Shown piece by piece: positions 40,044 through 51,407 of a DNA stretch of 64,000 nucleotides. The notes below the pieces were generated by a model that was not told the DNA's origin, did no database searches, and saw only the letters and a list, made by a program, of their open reading frames with translations. Both the position numbers and the translations under genes were made by a program. Each line of letters begins with the position of its first letter. The first letter of the stretch is position 1. The stretch is from positions 18,979,814-19,043,813 of the forward strand of contig CM053267.1 in the NCBI GenBank assembly GCA_028583415.1, given 5' to 3'. Source of the stretch: Protea cynaroides. Lineage: Eukaryota > Streptophyta > Magnoliopsida > Proteales > Proteaceae.

Positions 40044-41800
40044 CATCAGCCACCATATTTAAGGAAAGTTTTCCTGGCTCCTACGCGGTCGTCCATGTAC
40101 TCAGTAATCCCGTATTCCATCTCTGTACACCGCCGATTCGTGATCCGCCATCTAGATTCTAGATCTGCCAATTCTATAACTGGTCCAACCAACCCACCTG
40201 TATTTGACATTTTGGACTTAACAAGTAAAGCTGACTCTTACCACCAAAAAAAAAAAAAGGTGCAGCTGATGATTTCCTCACTCATTGTTTGGAAAAAGTT
40301 TTCTCTTGGCTGTGTTTTCAAGCACCCTTCCACATGGGCTGTGGCACTAAAAGGATCACTTACCTTTTATGGTAACTGAAGGGTTTACGAGTAGTTCGTT
40401 CATGGGAAGAAAGAATGGTCGTAGATCAGTTAACTCTTTAGTTGCTTAGTTGTTAGGTTCTTTCTTTGTTCTGAGCCAGAGGAGACATAGAATATAATTG
40501 GACGAGAAACTTTAAACCCTAATTGTTTTAGGGGAAGAAAATCCATAAACTAGAACCATACCTTGAAATTGCGAAAAAATGAGTTTTGTGTTAGGCTAAT
40601 GACACTTATGCCCTCTTATGTGATGTGAAATAATCATCCATCCACGGTCATTTCATCTCCTCATGTGGAAGGGCACAGGGTATAGTCGAACAAAGGACCC
40701 TGGCCCGTTGATTTTATGCATGTTCCATTGGAAGGAGCGAAAACAATATTATCGATTCATAAAATTAGAAATAGAGTAATAAATAAGGAGACGTGCATTT
40801 ACGAAGAAAGAGACTATGAGATGGTGCTTGGATACCAATCTTTCTCCCTTGATTTAGTATAGAATTAAATAGATGATCGGTCGTTCGATCTATAGCTCCT
40901 ATCCAATATTCCCACCCCAACAATTCCGGTCCAAAGATTCCAAATCACTATAAGTGGGCAATATTTAAAATCTAATTTAGGAAAAAAGATCTCTACACTA
41001 CTAGGAGATTCCTTCTCGCATCATCTCACATAATTCACACTTTCTTCCTTGACCTTATGAGCCTGTCACATATGGATTCTCATCCGCGCATTGGAGGGAT
41101 ATGAGAGATTTTGATGCTGTTCTAACCAGTAATCATCTTAATTTTGTATCCCATTTGAGTTGAGCCAGCGTATGCTGTGACCCATGCCTGCACGATTAAT
41201 GATCTTTTGCTACACGTGCCTGTAATGAAAATATTATTGGTCCATTAATCTTCAAATTTAAAAATTTGGAAGGTGCGACTCGATATTTTTAGAAATTCAT
41301 AAGTGATGGAATATAATAATATATAGACTTGGGAAAGCGACGGATTCTAAATGAGTGTATGTGGTGGAATCCTGCAAGGTCACGTGCTCCTCGCGGTCGC
41401 TTGTTCCAGGGCCCTACGCCCAGTCGCCGATAGCCAACTTTGAATTGGTGGTTCACCAACATCCCCAGGACATTGTTCGTGTGAAACTTTTGAATTCCTT
41501 TTTTCTTGTTATTTATTATTTAAAAAAAATTGTAAAACAATGTTATATGAAAATGGAAAGTGAGGAGGGTGTATAATACTATTTTTTTCTTTTCTGAAGT
41601 ACAATTTCTACAACAATATATATACAAAACAATGTTTTACCAAATTCTCTTTCTTCTTCTTTTTTTTTTTTCTTTTTTTTAATTTTCACTGGTTTCATTG
41701 ATTCAGTAATGCGATTACTAGAGTTATCGCGTTTATCTTCTTAATCGTAGGAATTCCTTTGGGAAGAGTACGATCACAAATCCAAATCGTCTCCTCTTAA
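40044..41800. other. Promoter-side intergenic region
   Basis: No recognisable gene. A GC-richer patch at about 41370-41450 contains CACGTG and TCGCGGTCGC words, and pyrimidine tracts occur at 41580-41685. The frame 40017-40379 has no protein features. Confidence 0.5.
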
Positions 41801-42000
41801 GGGTTCAGGAGGAGACTCGGTTGCCACCAGTCAATGCTCGACACGTGAGCGTTGGTTGAATCCGAGCCTCCATCCATTGACAAGATGAGCCGCTTAGGGG
41901 GTGTCGACTTATACACCAGCCTTGGCTGGACGACTCTGATCCAGCCGACACCCACATGTCAGGCATTGACTGGTGGCAATCGAGTCTCCTCCCGAACCCC
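41801..42000. mobile_element. Fold-back MITE with 37-bp inverted repeats
   Basis: The left arm (41801-41837, GGGTTCAGGAGGAGACTCGG then TTGCCACCAGTCAATGC) and the right arm (41963-42000, starting GCATTGACTGGTGGCAA) are near-perfect inverted repeats. Inner hairpins include CCAGCCTTGGCTGG. The flanks TAA and TAG could be a degenerate 3-bp target duplication, as in PIF/Harbinger MITEs. It is GC-rich compared with its surroundings. Confidence 0.8.
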
Positions 42001-42165
42001 TAGGAAGAGGCAATTTCGATTCGGACTAATGAGGGATGGGGTCGTATTGGAATATTATTGATCCAAAAGAAACTTGGACATTTATTACTTGAACTATATT
42101 GGCAATTTATTTACATAATGGAGCAAAAAAATTGCAAGGTGCAAATTCTACAATTGAGGATATTT

Positions 42166-43668
42166 AGGGATGTAAACGGATCAAATTCAAATCGGATATA
42201 TCACTATCCAAATTCGAACCCGATTGTCAAATACTCTATTCAAATCCGCCAGATCAGTACAAAACGAATTCGAATAATTAACGAAAATCTAGATAAATTC
42301 TAGTTTGAATTCAAAATATGAACATATGCAATCATGTCCTTTGTTTCCTAGAGGAAAAAAAAAATTAAAACTTCAAACACACAAGACAACACTATTTTTC
42401 GAAAATTTATCTCCCAACGCACCACCAGATCTGAAACCCAAGAGTGATATTTAAGGCCTATTTGATAAAACTCCATATTTTGGATTTTATGGATCTGACT
42501 CCTAGGGAGCTATTTTGAAATTGCGTTTGGTAAGCCTATACTTCGATTGGCAGAGTAGTGCGTTTATTCAACATGTTTTTATTCCAAAAATGCTATGGAA
42601 TCCATTTCAAAACTATGTTATCAAACATGTTTCTACTCCCAAATAATTTTGGAGTAGCCTGGAGTAGAATTACTACTCCGAATCAAACGTAAGGAATCCA
42701 GAGCATGTTTCTTAACCTTAAATAAAACTGATTCCTCTACATAAGAATAACACTTCATTGTCTTCAGAGTTGCATTGTCTCTCACCACAAAACCTCTGTT
42801 TACAAGACTATCGAAACCAGAAAAAAACCCAGAAGAGAATAAGAAAGAAAGATTAGAGAAAGAATCTTATCTCCATGAAACAAAACTGAACATTGTCATG
42901 TTGTCAGAGAAGCCCACCAAAAAGATTAACATTCAATAATATTATTAAGTGAGAAAAATAAGGATAATAGTATAGTTGTGGGAAGAGTGCCTATTGGAAG
43001 AAGAACAAAAACACAGAAATGGGAAAAATGAAAGAAATGGGAGATGAATCTGATCACACCATCGTCTAAATTGAGGATGAGAGCCGCTGCAAGCGCCTCC
43101 ATCAAAGAAAACCCTAGATTTTCCTTCAACTCAATAGAATAAGAGGTCAGAGAGGCGGAGATGAAAACCCTCAAACTCGTGGCTATGATAGAGTTCTTTC
43201 TTTGCTCTATCCTCCTCCGCCGATAAGAAAACCCTAAAACTCTCATGGCTCCGATCTCCATGTCGAATAGAAAAATCAGGGATTCTATTTTATTGAAAGA
43301 TAAACTAATGATAGAATGTCCCCTCATTTAATTATTATAATAAGAGTAAAAACAGAAAACGAGTTGTCATTTTAACATCTTATCTTCTTTTTTTTTTCTT
43401 CTTTTTTTTTCATTTATTCTAACGTTATGTCCATTATGCCCAAGAGATTATTTTAATATTCAAGGTTATTTAACCAGATAATAATAAATGAATACTTAAA
43501 TTGAGCGGATATAATCCGATCAGTATGAGTGAAATCCAAATTCGTATCTGAATCCAATTTCAACTATTTGAATCCGAATCCGAATCCAATTGTTCGAATT
43601 TGAATTCCCCTAAAAGGATGCGAATTTGAATCTGATCCAGATTTTTGACGATCTATTTACATCCTTAG
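42166..43668. mobile_element. 1.5-kb TIR element with a gene-like fragment
   Basis: The ends AGGGATGTAAACGGATC and AAGGATGTAAATAGATC (reverse complement of the right end) are inverted repeats, and the sub-terminal regions are rich in AATCCGAATCC words. Inside is a small element at about 42455-42694 (GGCCTATTTGAT...AATCAAACGT). On the minus strand there is also a stretch with a CCCTAGATTTTC-type leader, an ATG coding MEALAAALILNLDDG, and then GTGTG resembling a splice donor (about 43105-43060). This looks like a captured first exon, but I cannot name the source gene. Confidence 0.55.
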
Positions 43669-43768
43669 GGATGGATATCTACACAAATCAGGTTTTTTAT
43701 TTTTTTATTTTTATGTTTATAATCTTTTTTCCTATCCATTCTGTAAGCACGAGAGGAAGAGAAAGCTT

Positions 43769-44993
43769 AGGCCCGTTTGATCACCCTCAGGATTCTGGAT
43801 TTCATGGATTTCGACTCTTAGGGAGTCATTTGAGAATAGAATTATGTTTGATAAACCTTGTTGGATTCTAATTCCCAAGTAGTGAACTGGTCCATAAAAT
43901 GACTTTGATATTTAAATATATAGAGTATAAAATACATGCTCAGACAAAAGTGGAGCAACTTTTACCAAGAAGGAAAAAAGTAAAAACGAAGGCGGGACTC
44001 CTATCTCGCGACTGTTGTTTTCTCCAGACCCTGGTTCTTCATAAAACGCTCTTTTCTCTAGTAATTTGTAGAGCTTCAACCATTAGAGACAGCAAAACCA
44101 AAATAATAAAAATTAGTGAAGAATTAAAAAAAAGTGAAAGAAATAGTCACCGCCATGGCCGCGTTCTGGTATTCCTTGAAAAGAGAGACAGAATGGAACG
44201 GACCCGATAATATATGCGGGGTTTTATCTTTGTCCTCATTCATCTTGAAATAGGAAGTAGAGCCACCTGAAATTAGATTGATATCTTGAACAATGAACTT
44301 TCCAGCGTCTGGCGATGAATACGATGGTATTGTTGGAGTCCGTTGCAAATGCTTCACGACAACCACCCGATTATCTTCGGCACAATCAGGACCACGAGAT
44401 CTTGCAATTTTTTGTGGACGTTAATGAATCTAGGGCTCTTGTAAGACCTCGCCATCAACTGAAAGCCTAACATCTTCCTTCAATGGGTAATGGTTCGGAG
44501 ATTTTCTAGAAAATTTGGTTGTAGGTGAGGGGTTATTCGGAACTGGACTGTGAAGTTGAAGACTGGAATGCTTTAGCGCGAGAGGTTTGCAAGAATTGAA
44601 GGAGTAAGAGGCGGCAACCGCCGAATCGATCACGGTTCAAGGCGCTGCATCAAGCTCAATATCTTCAATGATGGAAACGTTGACCGACGACGCCATTATC
44701 TTTTTCTCTACTCCCAAGTAGGGATAAGGATTGATTAATGGAGACAACCTTAAAGGAAAGAAAAGCTGTTGAAGTGAGCTTTCAGCTGGAGTTTGACATT
44801 TGAACTGGAAGCCTTTAATCACAAAAATGAAGCATCACTATCGGTTGATGAATCCTGTTATGTTTTCCAATCTGTGATGTCTTTCAGATTTTCGAATTCC
44901 ATATCGGTATTTATCAAACATGATTTTGTTTCAACAATACTTTGGAATTAATTCCATGTTGTAAAGAATCTAGAATTGAAGTGTTATCAAATG
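43769..44993. mobile_element. Pack-type TIR element carrying a gene fragment
   Basis: The left end reads GCCCGTTTGATCACCC and, about 80 bp inside, TTATGTTTGATAAACC. The reverse complement of the right end reads CTCATTTGATAACAC and, at a similar distance, TCATGTTTGATAAATACC. The ends are thus long imperfect inverted repeats of the GTTTGAT type common in plant non-autonomous DNA elements. The middle holds a coding-like fragment (next entry). There is no transposase. Confidence 0.55.
44124..44822 (-). pseudogene. Captured gene fragment of unknown function
   Basis: One minus-strand frame stays open over about 700 bp apart from a TGA at 44634-44636 and two stops near 44425. An ATG at 44696 opens MASSVNVSIIEDIELDAA. 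Later segments read AVAASYSFNSCKPLALKHSS, DVRLSVDGEVLQEP, FIVQDINLISGGSTSYFKMN and HSVSLFKEYQNAAMA. The last is followed by GTGACT, which may be a splice donor. Codon choice and composition look like real coding sequence, but I do not recognise the family. Confidence 0.5.
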
Positions 44994-46409
44994 AGAAAAT
45001 TGTACTTGAAGGCTTTACAATGGATGGCAATGATTTGTACATATGTCATTGATCCAATGGCCAAAGAGTTTTTACAACAATCTCAACTATTCTCTAAATA
45101 TCTATTTTCTAAGGTATTTTCCATTTCTTGCATAAGTCTATTAATCTGAGCCTTCCATATTATGGGTTTTGGACCATTAATTGCTTGACCCAAGGAATCA
45201 AAGTTCACAAGCAAAGCGGGATGTGTATATTTGGATTCTCATCTGTTTCGAAATCCATCAGATGTATAAAAAATAAAATTCGCATCCGAATTTGATAATT
45301 AATCGGATTTCCGAATGACATCCGATTCGAATCCAAAGTAAATAAAAAAAAAATGTAATATAATATGAACAATATTACATTTCATAGGGATATGCTATTT
45401 CAGAAATTGTCTGTACCAATCCAAAATGGAATGCAATAATACAATTTTATTTTATATTTCTCATAATTTGTCATTTTAAGAAAACATCAATTAAAGGGGA
45501 AAAAAATACATATTTGCTTGCTTCGAGGACTGTTATAGATTGCTTTTAGTTTGTCCTTTAGAATTCTGATCGTTAGATTTAATGTCCATACAATTACCCT
45601 ACAACACAATTGAATTATGAAATCTACATAATAGTAAAGACATACCTAATGCATAGAAGATTGATTTACATCGTATATGATACACTTGATCACAGTCTTC
45701 CACAGCTCTGAGAGGAATTTTGTTGCTTTTTCTAAGCATATGGGAGCAGAGAGAGAATTGGGAGACTGAAGGTGTAGGGACCCATGACCTAGTATTTATA
45801 ATACTATCACACCCCTAGTACAGAGTCCCACAAATGACTGGAGTTGCCTATCCCTATCTTATGAGGAATTAGACCAGACTGGATCGATCAACTTAGTCAC
45901 ATGGACTTCTATTACTCAATGGGTCCAGTAATTAATTAAGCCCACTAGAATATTATCCAACAGTCACCTACTTGGGCTAGATTAATTTCAAAACCTTTAT
46001 CGATTAGTATGGCAATGAGATCCAATTACACAATAAATCGTCACCAACTTTGATCTAGCCATCAAGTCTATCAATGTTGAACAACAATAGAAGATATATA
46101 CGAAATACAATTTTCTGTCAGCTACAAATAAATATCTACTTAACAGCATCATCAACTTTGAGATAAATACATGAAAATATTATTTTTATGTAAGTCCGAA
46201 TCTTTGATCGAATTACCTTTGATCCAGTTATCTTAAATTTTATAGACAACAAAGTTTGATATTAACCAACACAAAGGCAGACCACCTCAACTTTGATTAA
46301 TACTACACTTTAGCTAAACATCGCCTAGAAACTTTAAGATGCCAAATAAATAAATAAATAAACAAAATAACAATAAAATAAAAGCAAACACAACTATGAT
46401 TTTTAAATA
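44994..46409. other. Intergenic repeat sequence, possible copia LTR remnant
   Basis: A GGATTCGAATCC-rich patch at 45220-45345 is related to the ends of the 42166 element. From about 45700 to 46414 the sequence (for example CCAACAGTCACCTACTTGGG) looks like LTR-type material and may be one side of the copia remnant resumed at 48747. No gene is seen. Confidence 0.4.
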
Positions 46410-46414
46410 TCTAT

Positions 46415-48741
46415 TGCCACACCCTAATTCCGCACTATTCAGAATGGTGTGATGAATCGCTTATTAACCAACGGCTCAACTAGGATCTCAAATAGGCTGT
46501 GTCCGTTTGCTTAAACCATACATACAACCATAATCAGAGTAAATAAACAATAGTGGAAGTCTTATATATTAAATGAACTGAGAGTCTAACTGTGATAGAG
46601 TAAAAAAATAATCCAATTATCTCCAAAAGGACTAAGACATAAATTAAAATAATTAAATCAATTACATTGTCTGTATAACTTAAACAAAATCTAATAAAAA
46701 ACACAGGAGTTGCACTCGCATGATGAATCATGCGACTCCATCATAACTTCAACGTCCATCGCCGTCGCATGTCCATACATCGGAGCATTCATGTAGTCTT
46801 CAACCATGGTACCTGCATCATCAACTAAAAACATTCGACGTCGAATGGGTGAGCACACATCATGGCTCAGTGAGCAAACAAAACAATGCAACAGACATAT
46901 GCATGCATACAATTCATATCTTTGGTATGGTTCATAAGTTTGCAATGTGCTATAGAAAGGTTCGGTGGCTGCCTCACCTCTATACACAGGGTGTGTAAGC
47001 CCACCTAATGGATCAAACACCATTGTCGTCCACATCCACCCACCATGGAATAGAGATAGAGCTAAAGTGTCCGGATCAAATACCCCATAACACTTCCCCT
47101 GATGCCCTACCCATACCAACACGTAAGCAACTGTTGACGAGGGCTTGCAAACTGGGCTCCCAACTAACCAATCCTAATGTCAAACAGTGTATCCAAGGCC
47201 TCACCCCAGCATCCCTCAATACGTCCATAGAGATAGAGCTAAGGCCCCCTGACAGAGTCAGAGACTACACGGTCCGAGACCACCTCCCCTAATGCCCTAC
47301 GATGTAATAGTTCTGCTAAAGTAATGACGATACGACGATGTCAGTGGACAAGACTTGAGTAGAGATAGGGCTAAAATGTCCGGTTCAAACACCGCATAAC
47401 ACTTCCCCTGATGCCCCACTCGCATCAAGTATACTAACCACACACAAACATTTACATGCCTATTCCTAGCATCTCATCATCATCATGTTATAAATAAACA
47501 AAATTAAATATGCATGAATAATATTAGCAGGAATATTGGATGACATGTGATATGCACATTACAATCATACAATCAGGGAATCATTCATGGTGTTGGACTC
47601 AATAAACAAAACAGTTTGTTATTAGCCGATTAGTTTATGTCTTGTTCCCTCATCTTTGATTGAGTGTAGATCATTGTTCAAGCTTTATGAATCACCTTTA
47701 AATCACTAGAAATGCCTAACAAATCGATAGATTTTAATTAGAATTAATTCTAACAAATTTAGACTAGCTGAAATCATAGGGTCGCAGGTAGTGTAGCACC
47801 TAGGGCCGGTTACCGAATTGATCCTAGGGTGTAGGGTCGGACGTGGGGTTGGTTATCAATCGACCCTATGTGCGATCACACCCTCCCTGGGACTTCCTGA
47901 GGGCATGTGATCGATCCTGTGGTCTCGTAGGTCCATTCTAAGATTGTTTTATGGCTCATAACTATGATTTTTACACACTTTTCATTGCCTATAATGATTA
48001 CTTCCATCGAACCAAGGAGGCATCTGGCGGGCGCATGCGTGTAGGAAGGCCGACGACTACTTAGTGCTAAAAGACTACGACTACAAGCCAAGCCGGAAGC
48101 GACTCGCTTCTATTCTCGTTGGGATTGGGATTCCTTTGAAACTCATCCATGGATAGATGATTTGGGTTTCTCCTAATCCTAACTTCTTCATATTCCATTC
48201 TAGGCTCTTAATTTATGAAGGGAATTAAACTCATACCTGAAGTTGGCTGAGATTCAGAGGTTTCTCTGAAGTTCCTCAACTTCCTTAGTCTTTTCTTCAA
48301 TTTTCCTTCTCTTCTTCTCTTCCTTCTCTTTCTCTTTCTCTCACTTTCAATTAGGGTTCTAAAAGGAGTGAAAGAGGCTAAGGGACGTCCTATTTATAGA
48401 GGAAAACCCTCCAAAATAAGTCCCATCGAGTTTAGAAAAGAACCCCTTTAAATTAGAAAAGTTCCTAATTTACGGTTTCTGTCTGAAATTGTAGGGTCGC
48501 ACGTAGGGTCGCAGGATCCGTCGACCCTACGTTTTTCTAGTCATGTGACCTTACGACTATAAAATCATAGGTTGGACTTCTGTTGAGGTGGGGTCGACCC
48601 TACCCTCATATTTACTGTTTTTGGGTCAAATTCATAACTGGTCTTGTGATTTCCTTCACGCACTTGGTCCACTTAGCTCGACCATGATAGGTAGACCTGG
48701 TACAAGGTGGTAAGACCGGTTAATTTGATACGGGTCTTACA
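46415..48741 (-). repeat. Solo LTR of a long-LTR gypsy family, with TSD
   Basis: On the plus strand it starts TGCCACACCCTAATTCCG and ends ACGGGTCTTACA. It is flanked on both sides by the perfect duplication TCTAT (46410-46414, 48742-48746), so it is a single recombined LTR of 2327 bp in minus orientation. It aligns with the LTRs at 51408 and 54174, for example in CCATGGAATAGAGATAGAGC and CCCTGATGCCCTACCCATACC. Short ORFs inside it are not genes. Its centre (47780-48600) repeats GTAGGGTCG-type words. Confidence 0.9.
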
Positions 48742-48769
48742 TCTATGCCCAAACGTATCATAGGAAATG

Positions 48770-49037
48770 TAAACAAATGTAAATAAATGTCATTAAGATA
48801 AATAAATATAAGTCTCCCACTAATTAAGCATATCATAAAACTCGATGACATCTACATTAGAAACATGTCCATTGAAGATTCCACTAACAGAGCTTTCCTC
48901 AAAGAATCCACAATCATGCTTTCTGTTGGAATGTGCTCCATAGTGATATGACTTTAATTGACCTTTTCTCTCACCGACAAATACTTGATATCTATATGCT
49001 TGGAACCACTGGATTCATTGTTGTTATTTGAGGCTGT
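48770..49037 (-). pseudogene. Copia RNase H C-terminal remnant
   Basis: The minus strand reads SSGSKHIDIKYLSVREKVN, a stop, and then SHITMEHIPTESMIVDSLRK, matching the end of copia pol (KHIDIKYxxVREKV...IEHIxTxxMIAD). It stops at 49037 where the LTR-like block 49038-49938 begins. The solo LTR 46415-48741 sits just beyond its 3' end and probably landed in this element's LTR. Confidence 0.7.
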
Positions 49038-49938
49038 TGTTGGGGGAAAATACGACGGGATTGATCTGGACCGTTCAAATGCGATCAAAAAATATGTAAT
49101 AGGGTGGTTCGAATGCATGGTGCCCATCAGGAGGGTCCACGTGTCTACCAAATAAAACAAAGAATCGGACTCAATCCGTCAGGCAGTGGTACGATTCGTC
49201 CCTTTTGATTTGATGGAGGGAAGATCTGATGACATTAAATATGCCAAATGAGCATTAATTGCACCATAATAAATGCTCATAAATTATGACAAGGGTGCAT
49301 TAAATGCATATTGAGCTGACACGACCCACCACATCATCTCACAAGAGAGCGTCACGAAAGAAAAGATCCTGTATTTGCTTGTGATGGCTAAAAGAATGGC
49401 TACTTACATCAAATGGACCTAGTGACATGGATTGGTTGGGGTCATAGAGGCCAAATATCAGAGATATGCTCCCTCTTAGGAGGTCATAGTATCTCTGTCC
49501 TATATAATAGGGGCATGATGACATAGGGGGAGGGAACAAGTTGGCTAGAGGAGGACAAGCGTGCTCAACAAGCTTCTTATTCTGTCTATTAATAGAAGGA
49601 GATAGGTCGGAGAAAGGGATTCCAATTTTAGTCTAAGGTACCGTTACTCTCTACAATTCTCTCTAAAATCCACTGTTCCATTCTTTGTGAGTTCTCACTC
49701 ACTTGAATATCATCTTCTCTGAACTGGGAAGGAAAGATCTTGTTGAGCTCCTGTACCTCAGTCCCTTTTCTATAAGGAACTCAGGTTCTTATCCTTAAGT
49801 TCTATTTTGATTGTCCTGGACTATACTGACTTAGGCATTGGAGTGGACATGGGGTAAAACCCGCCCACCTTACTATGTGTTCGTGATTTGCAAATACGTG
49901 GTAGTATCTTGTGCACCAAACGAAATCCAGCGACAACA
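49038..49938 (+). repeat. Probable solo LTR (TGTTG...CAACA)
   Basis: The block begins TGTTGGGGGAAAATACG and ends CAGCGACAACA, giving 5-bp inverted termini. The flanks GCTGT and GTTAT differ by two transitions, so the target duplication is only suggestive. The 3' part (about 49560-49870) has the look of a gypsy R-U5 region, ending near TGGACATGGGGTAAAACCCG. No second copy is in the window. Confidence 0.5.
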
Positions 49939-51407
49939 GTTATATTTGGTAACGTTCTGTTACGTTCTTGTTCTGAATCGGTGTTCTTTTCACGAGATGG
50001 TCTTTTTTTGTTTATGTTCTAGAACAATATTTTTTTATTTTTTTTTTTTATTTTTATTTTTTTTTGCCTTTAGCCTATTTGACAAACATGTTCCAGAACT
50101 AGTCTGAGAATACTGTTCTAACTAGTTTGTTGTTTGGAAACATTTGATCTAGAATATATATTTTTTTCTAATAAATCAAATATTATAGAATTGCCATCGA
50201 ACCAATGTCTTGTCAAACTAAATTATATTAATGCCATTTAATTATAAGTTGTATCTATGGGTGGATGTTGATCAATTAAACAATAAAATTTTCCAAAAAA
50301 AAAAAAAAAATTCCATGCAATCACAACTGCAAACCCTTTTTTTTTCTTCTATAATTATCATTTGGATTCATGCCAAAATAATTTAGAACACAAGAAAATC
50401 AATGAATCTTGATGGATTCAAACCACCACCTCTTGGGGAATCCCCAAGTGCTCTACCTGTTTGAGCTAAAGACTCGCATACACATTACACACATAATTTC
50501 ATTACATTTTAATCTCTTTGACTACTTTATTTAAACCAAAGTTAATTAACCTTCTAATGAAACTCAAGCATCGAAATGATCAACTAATGTAGGAGAGTTT
50601 GTCTCCAAATTTTTTTGCATATTATTATTTCTAATCCAAAATTTACAATATGTCAACTAATGTAAGAGAGTATGTATCTTAAACAAACAGTTAAATCTTA
50701 TAGCTAAAGGGTTAGAATTGTAAGAAAAAGAGTCAACACAAAAAGGGTCCCTTGGCTACAGGATTTGCCTAGAAAAATAATCTCCATTTTGTAAATTAGT
50801 TTCAATGACCTAGCAAATATAGATGCACAAATAGAAGTTGATCGTTAAGTTTAATCCTTTTGGCATTTGAACTCCAAGCCTAAGTTCAGAAATGTATTGA
50901 TCCATATAACTAAGCCAATGAACAACTTTTTTATTTCCAATTTAGAGGTGTAAAATAAATAAGAAAAAAAACAGAGGGAGGGGGAGAGGTACTACAACTA
51001 CAAAGTTCAAAAACTCCTTGTAGAAGTCATGAGACAGGGATCATTGTGTACTAATTAGTAATCTTCTCACAGAAGTCTGTTTAGCATAATTTTGGTGCTT
51101 TTGAAAGTATGTTAAGTTAGCTACCTTCCCTGCAAGATAGAAATCTTGGTATCCCAAGCTCTATAGCAACGTCTTTTTTTTTTTTTTTTCCCTTTTTTTT
51201 CCCCCTTTTGGTGGGGGGTGGGATGTGGGGTGTAGATCAAGGTATATGGTATACATTATGACCAATTTATTGCTAGGTATATGACTGGATTTCTATTTTA
51301 TGAAATATAACCTGACTAAGAATTTGACTTGAGCTTATTTCATTGATATTTTTGTTTGTATGGGAAAGGGGTTAAGCACTTATTGTAACTGTTAAATTTA
51401 TAATCAT
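49939..51407. other. Intergenic AT-rich region
   Basis: No gene apart from the tRNA-like sequence at 50403-50475. A T-rich tract lies at 50028-50066 and another T/C/G homopolymer block at 51174-51230. The first 240 bp (TTCTGTTACGTTCTTGTTC) may be a MITE remnant. Confidence 0.5.
50403..50475 (-). tRNA. tRNA-like pseudogene or SINE head
   Basis: The 73-nt minus-strand sequence folds as a cloverleaf. It has a 7-bp acceptor stem (GAGTCTT with AAGATTC, one wobble), TA then a D arm with GCTC/GAGC, an anticodon arm CTTGG-GGATTCC-CCAAG, a 4-nt variable loop, and a T arm GGTGG-TTTGAAT-CCATC. The A box (TAGCTCAAACAGGTAGAGC) and B box (GGTTTGAATCC) are recognisable. The anticodon loop lacks U33, so a working tRNA is unlikely. 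About 60 bp downstream an A-rich tail (GAAGAAAAAAAAAG, plus about 50338-50351) follows, as in a short tRNA-derived SINE. Confidence 0.6.

Noticed and set aside
40017..40379. 120-codon plus-strand ORF next to the Raf-like promoter
   Set aside because: It overlaps the predicted leader and TATA region, has no recognisable motif and contains an A tract.
47008..47292. ORFs within the long LTRs (also 46691-47122, 51940-52277, 52227-52502, 52675-52985, 54209-55081, 55899-56344)
   Set aside because: They differ between LTR copies, lie on either strand and show no domain; they are chance frames in LTR sequence.
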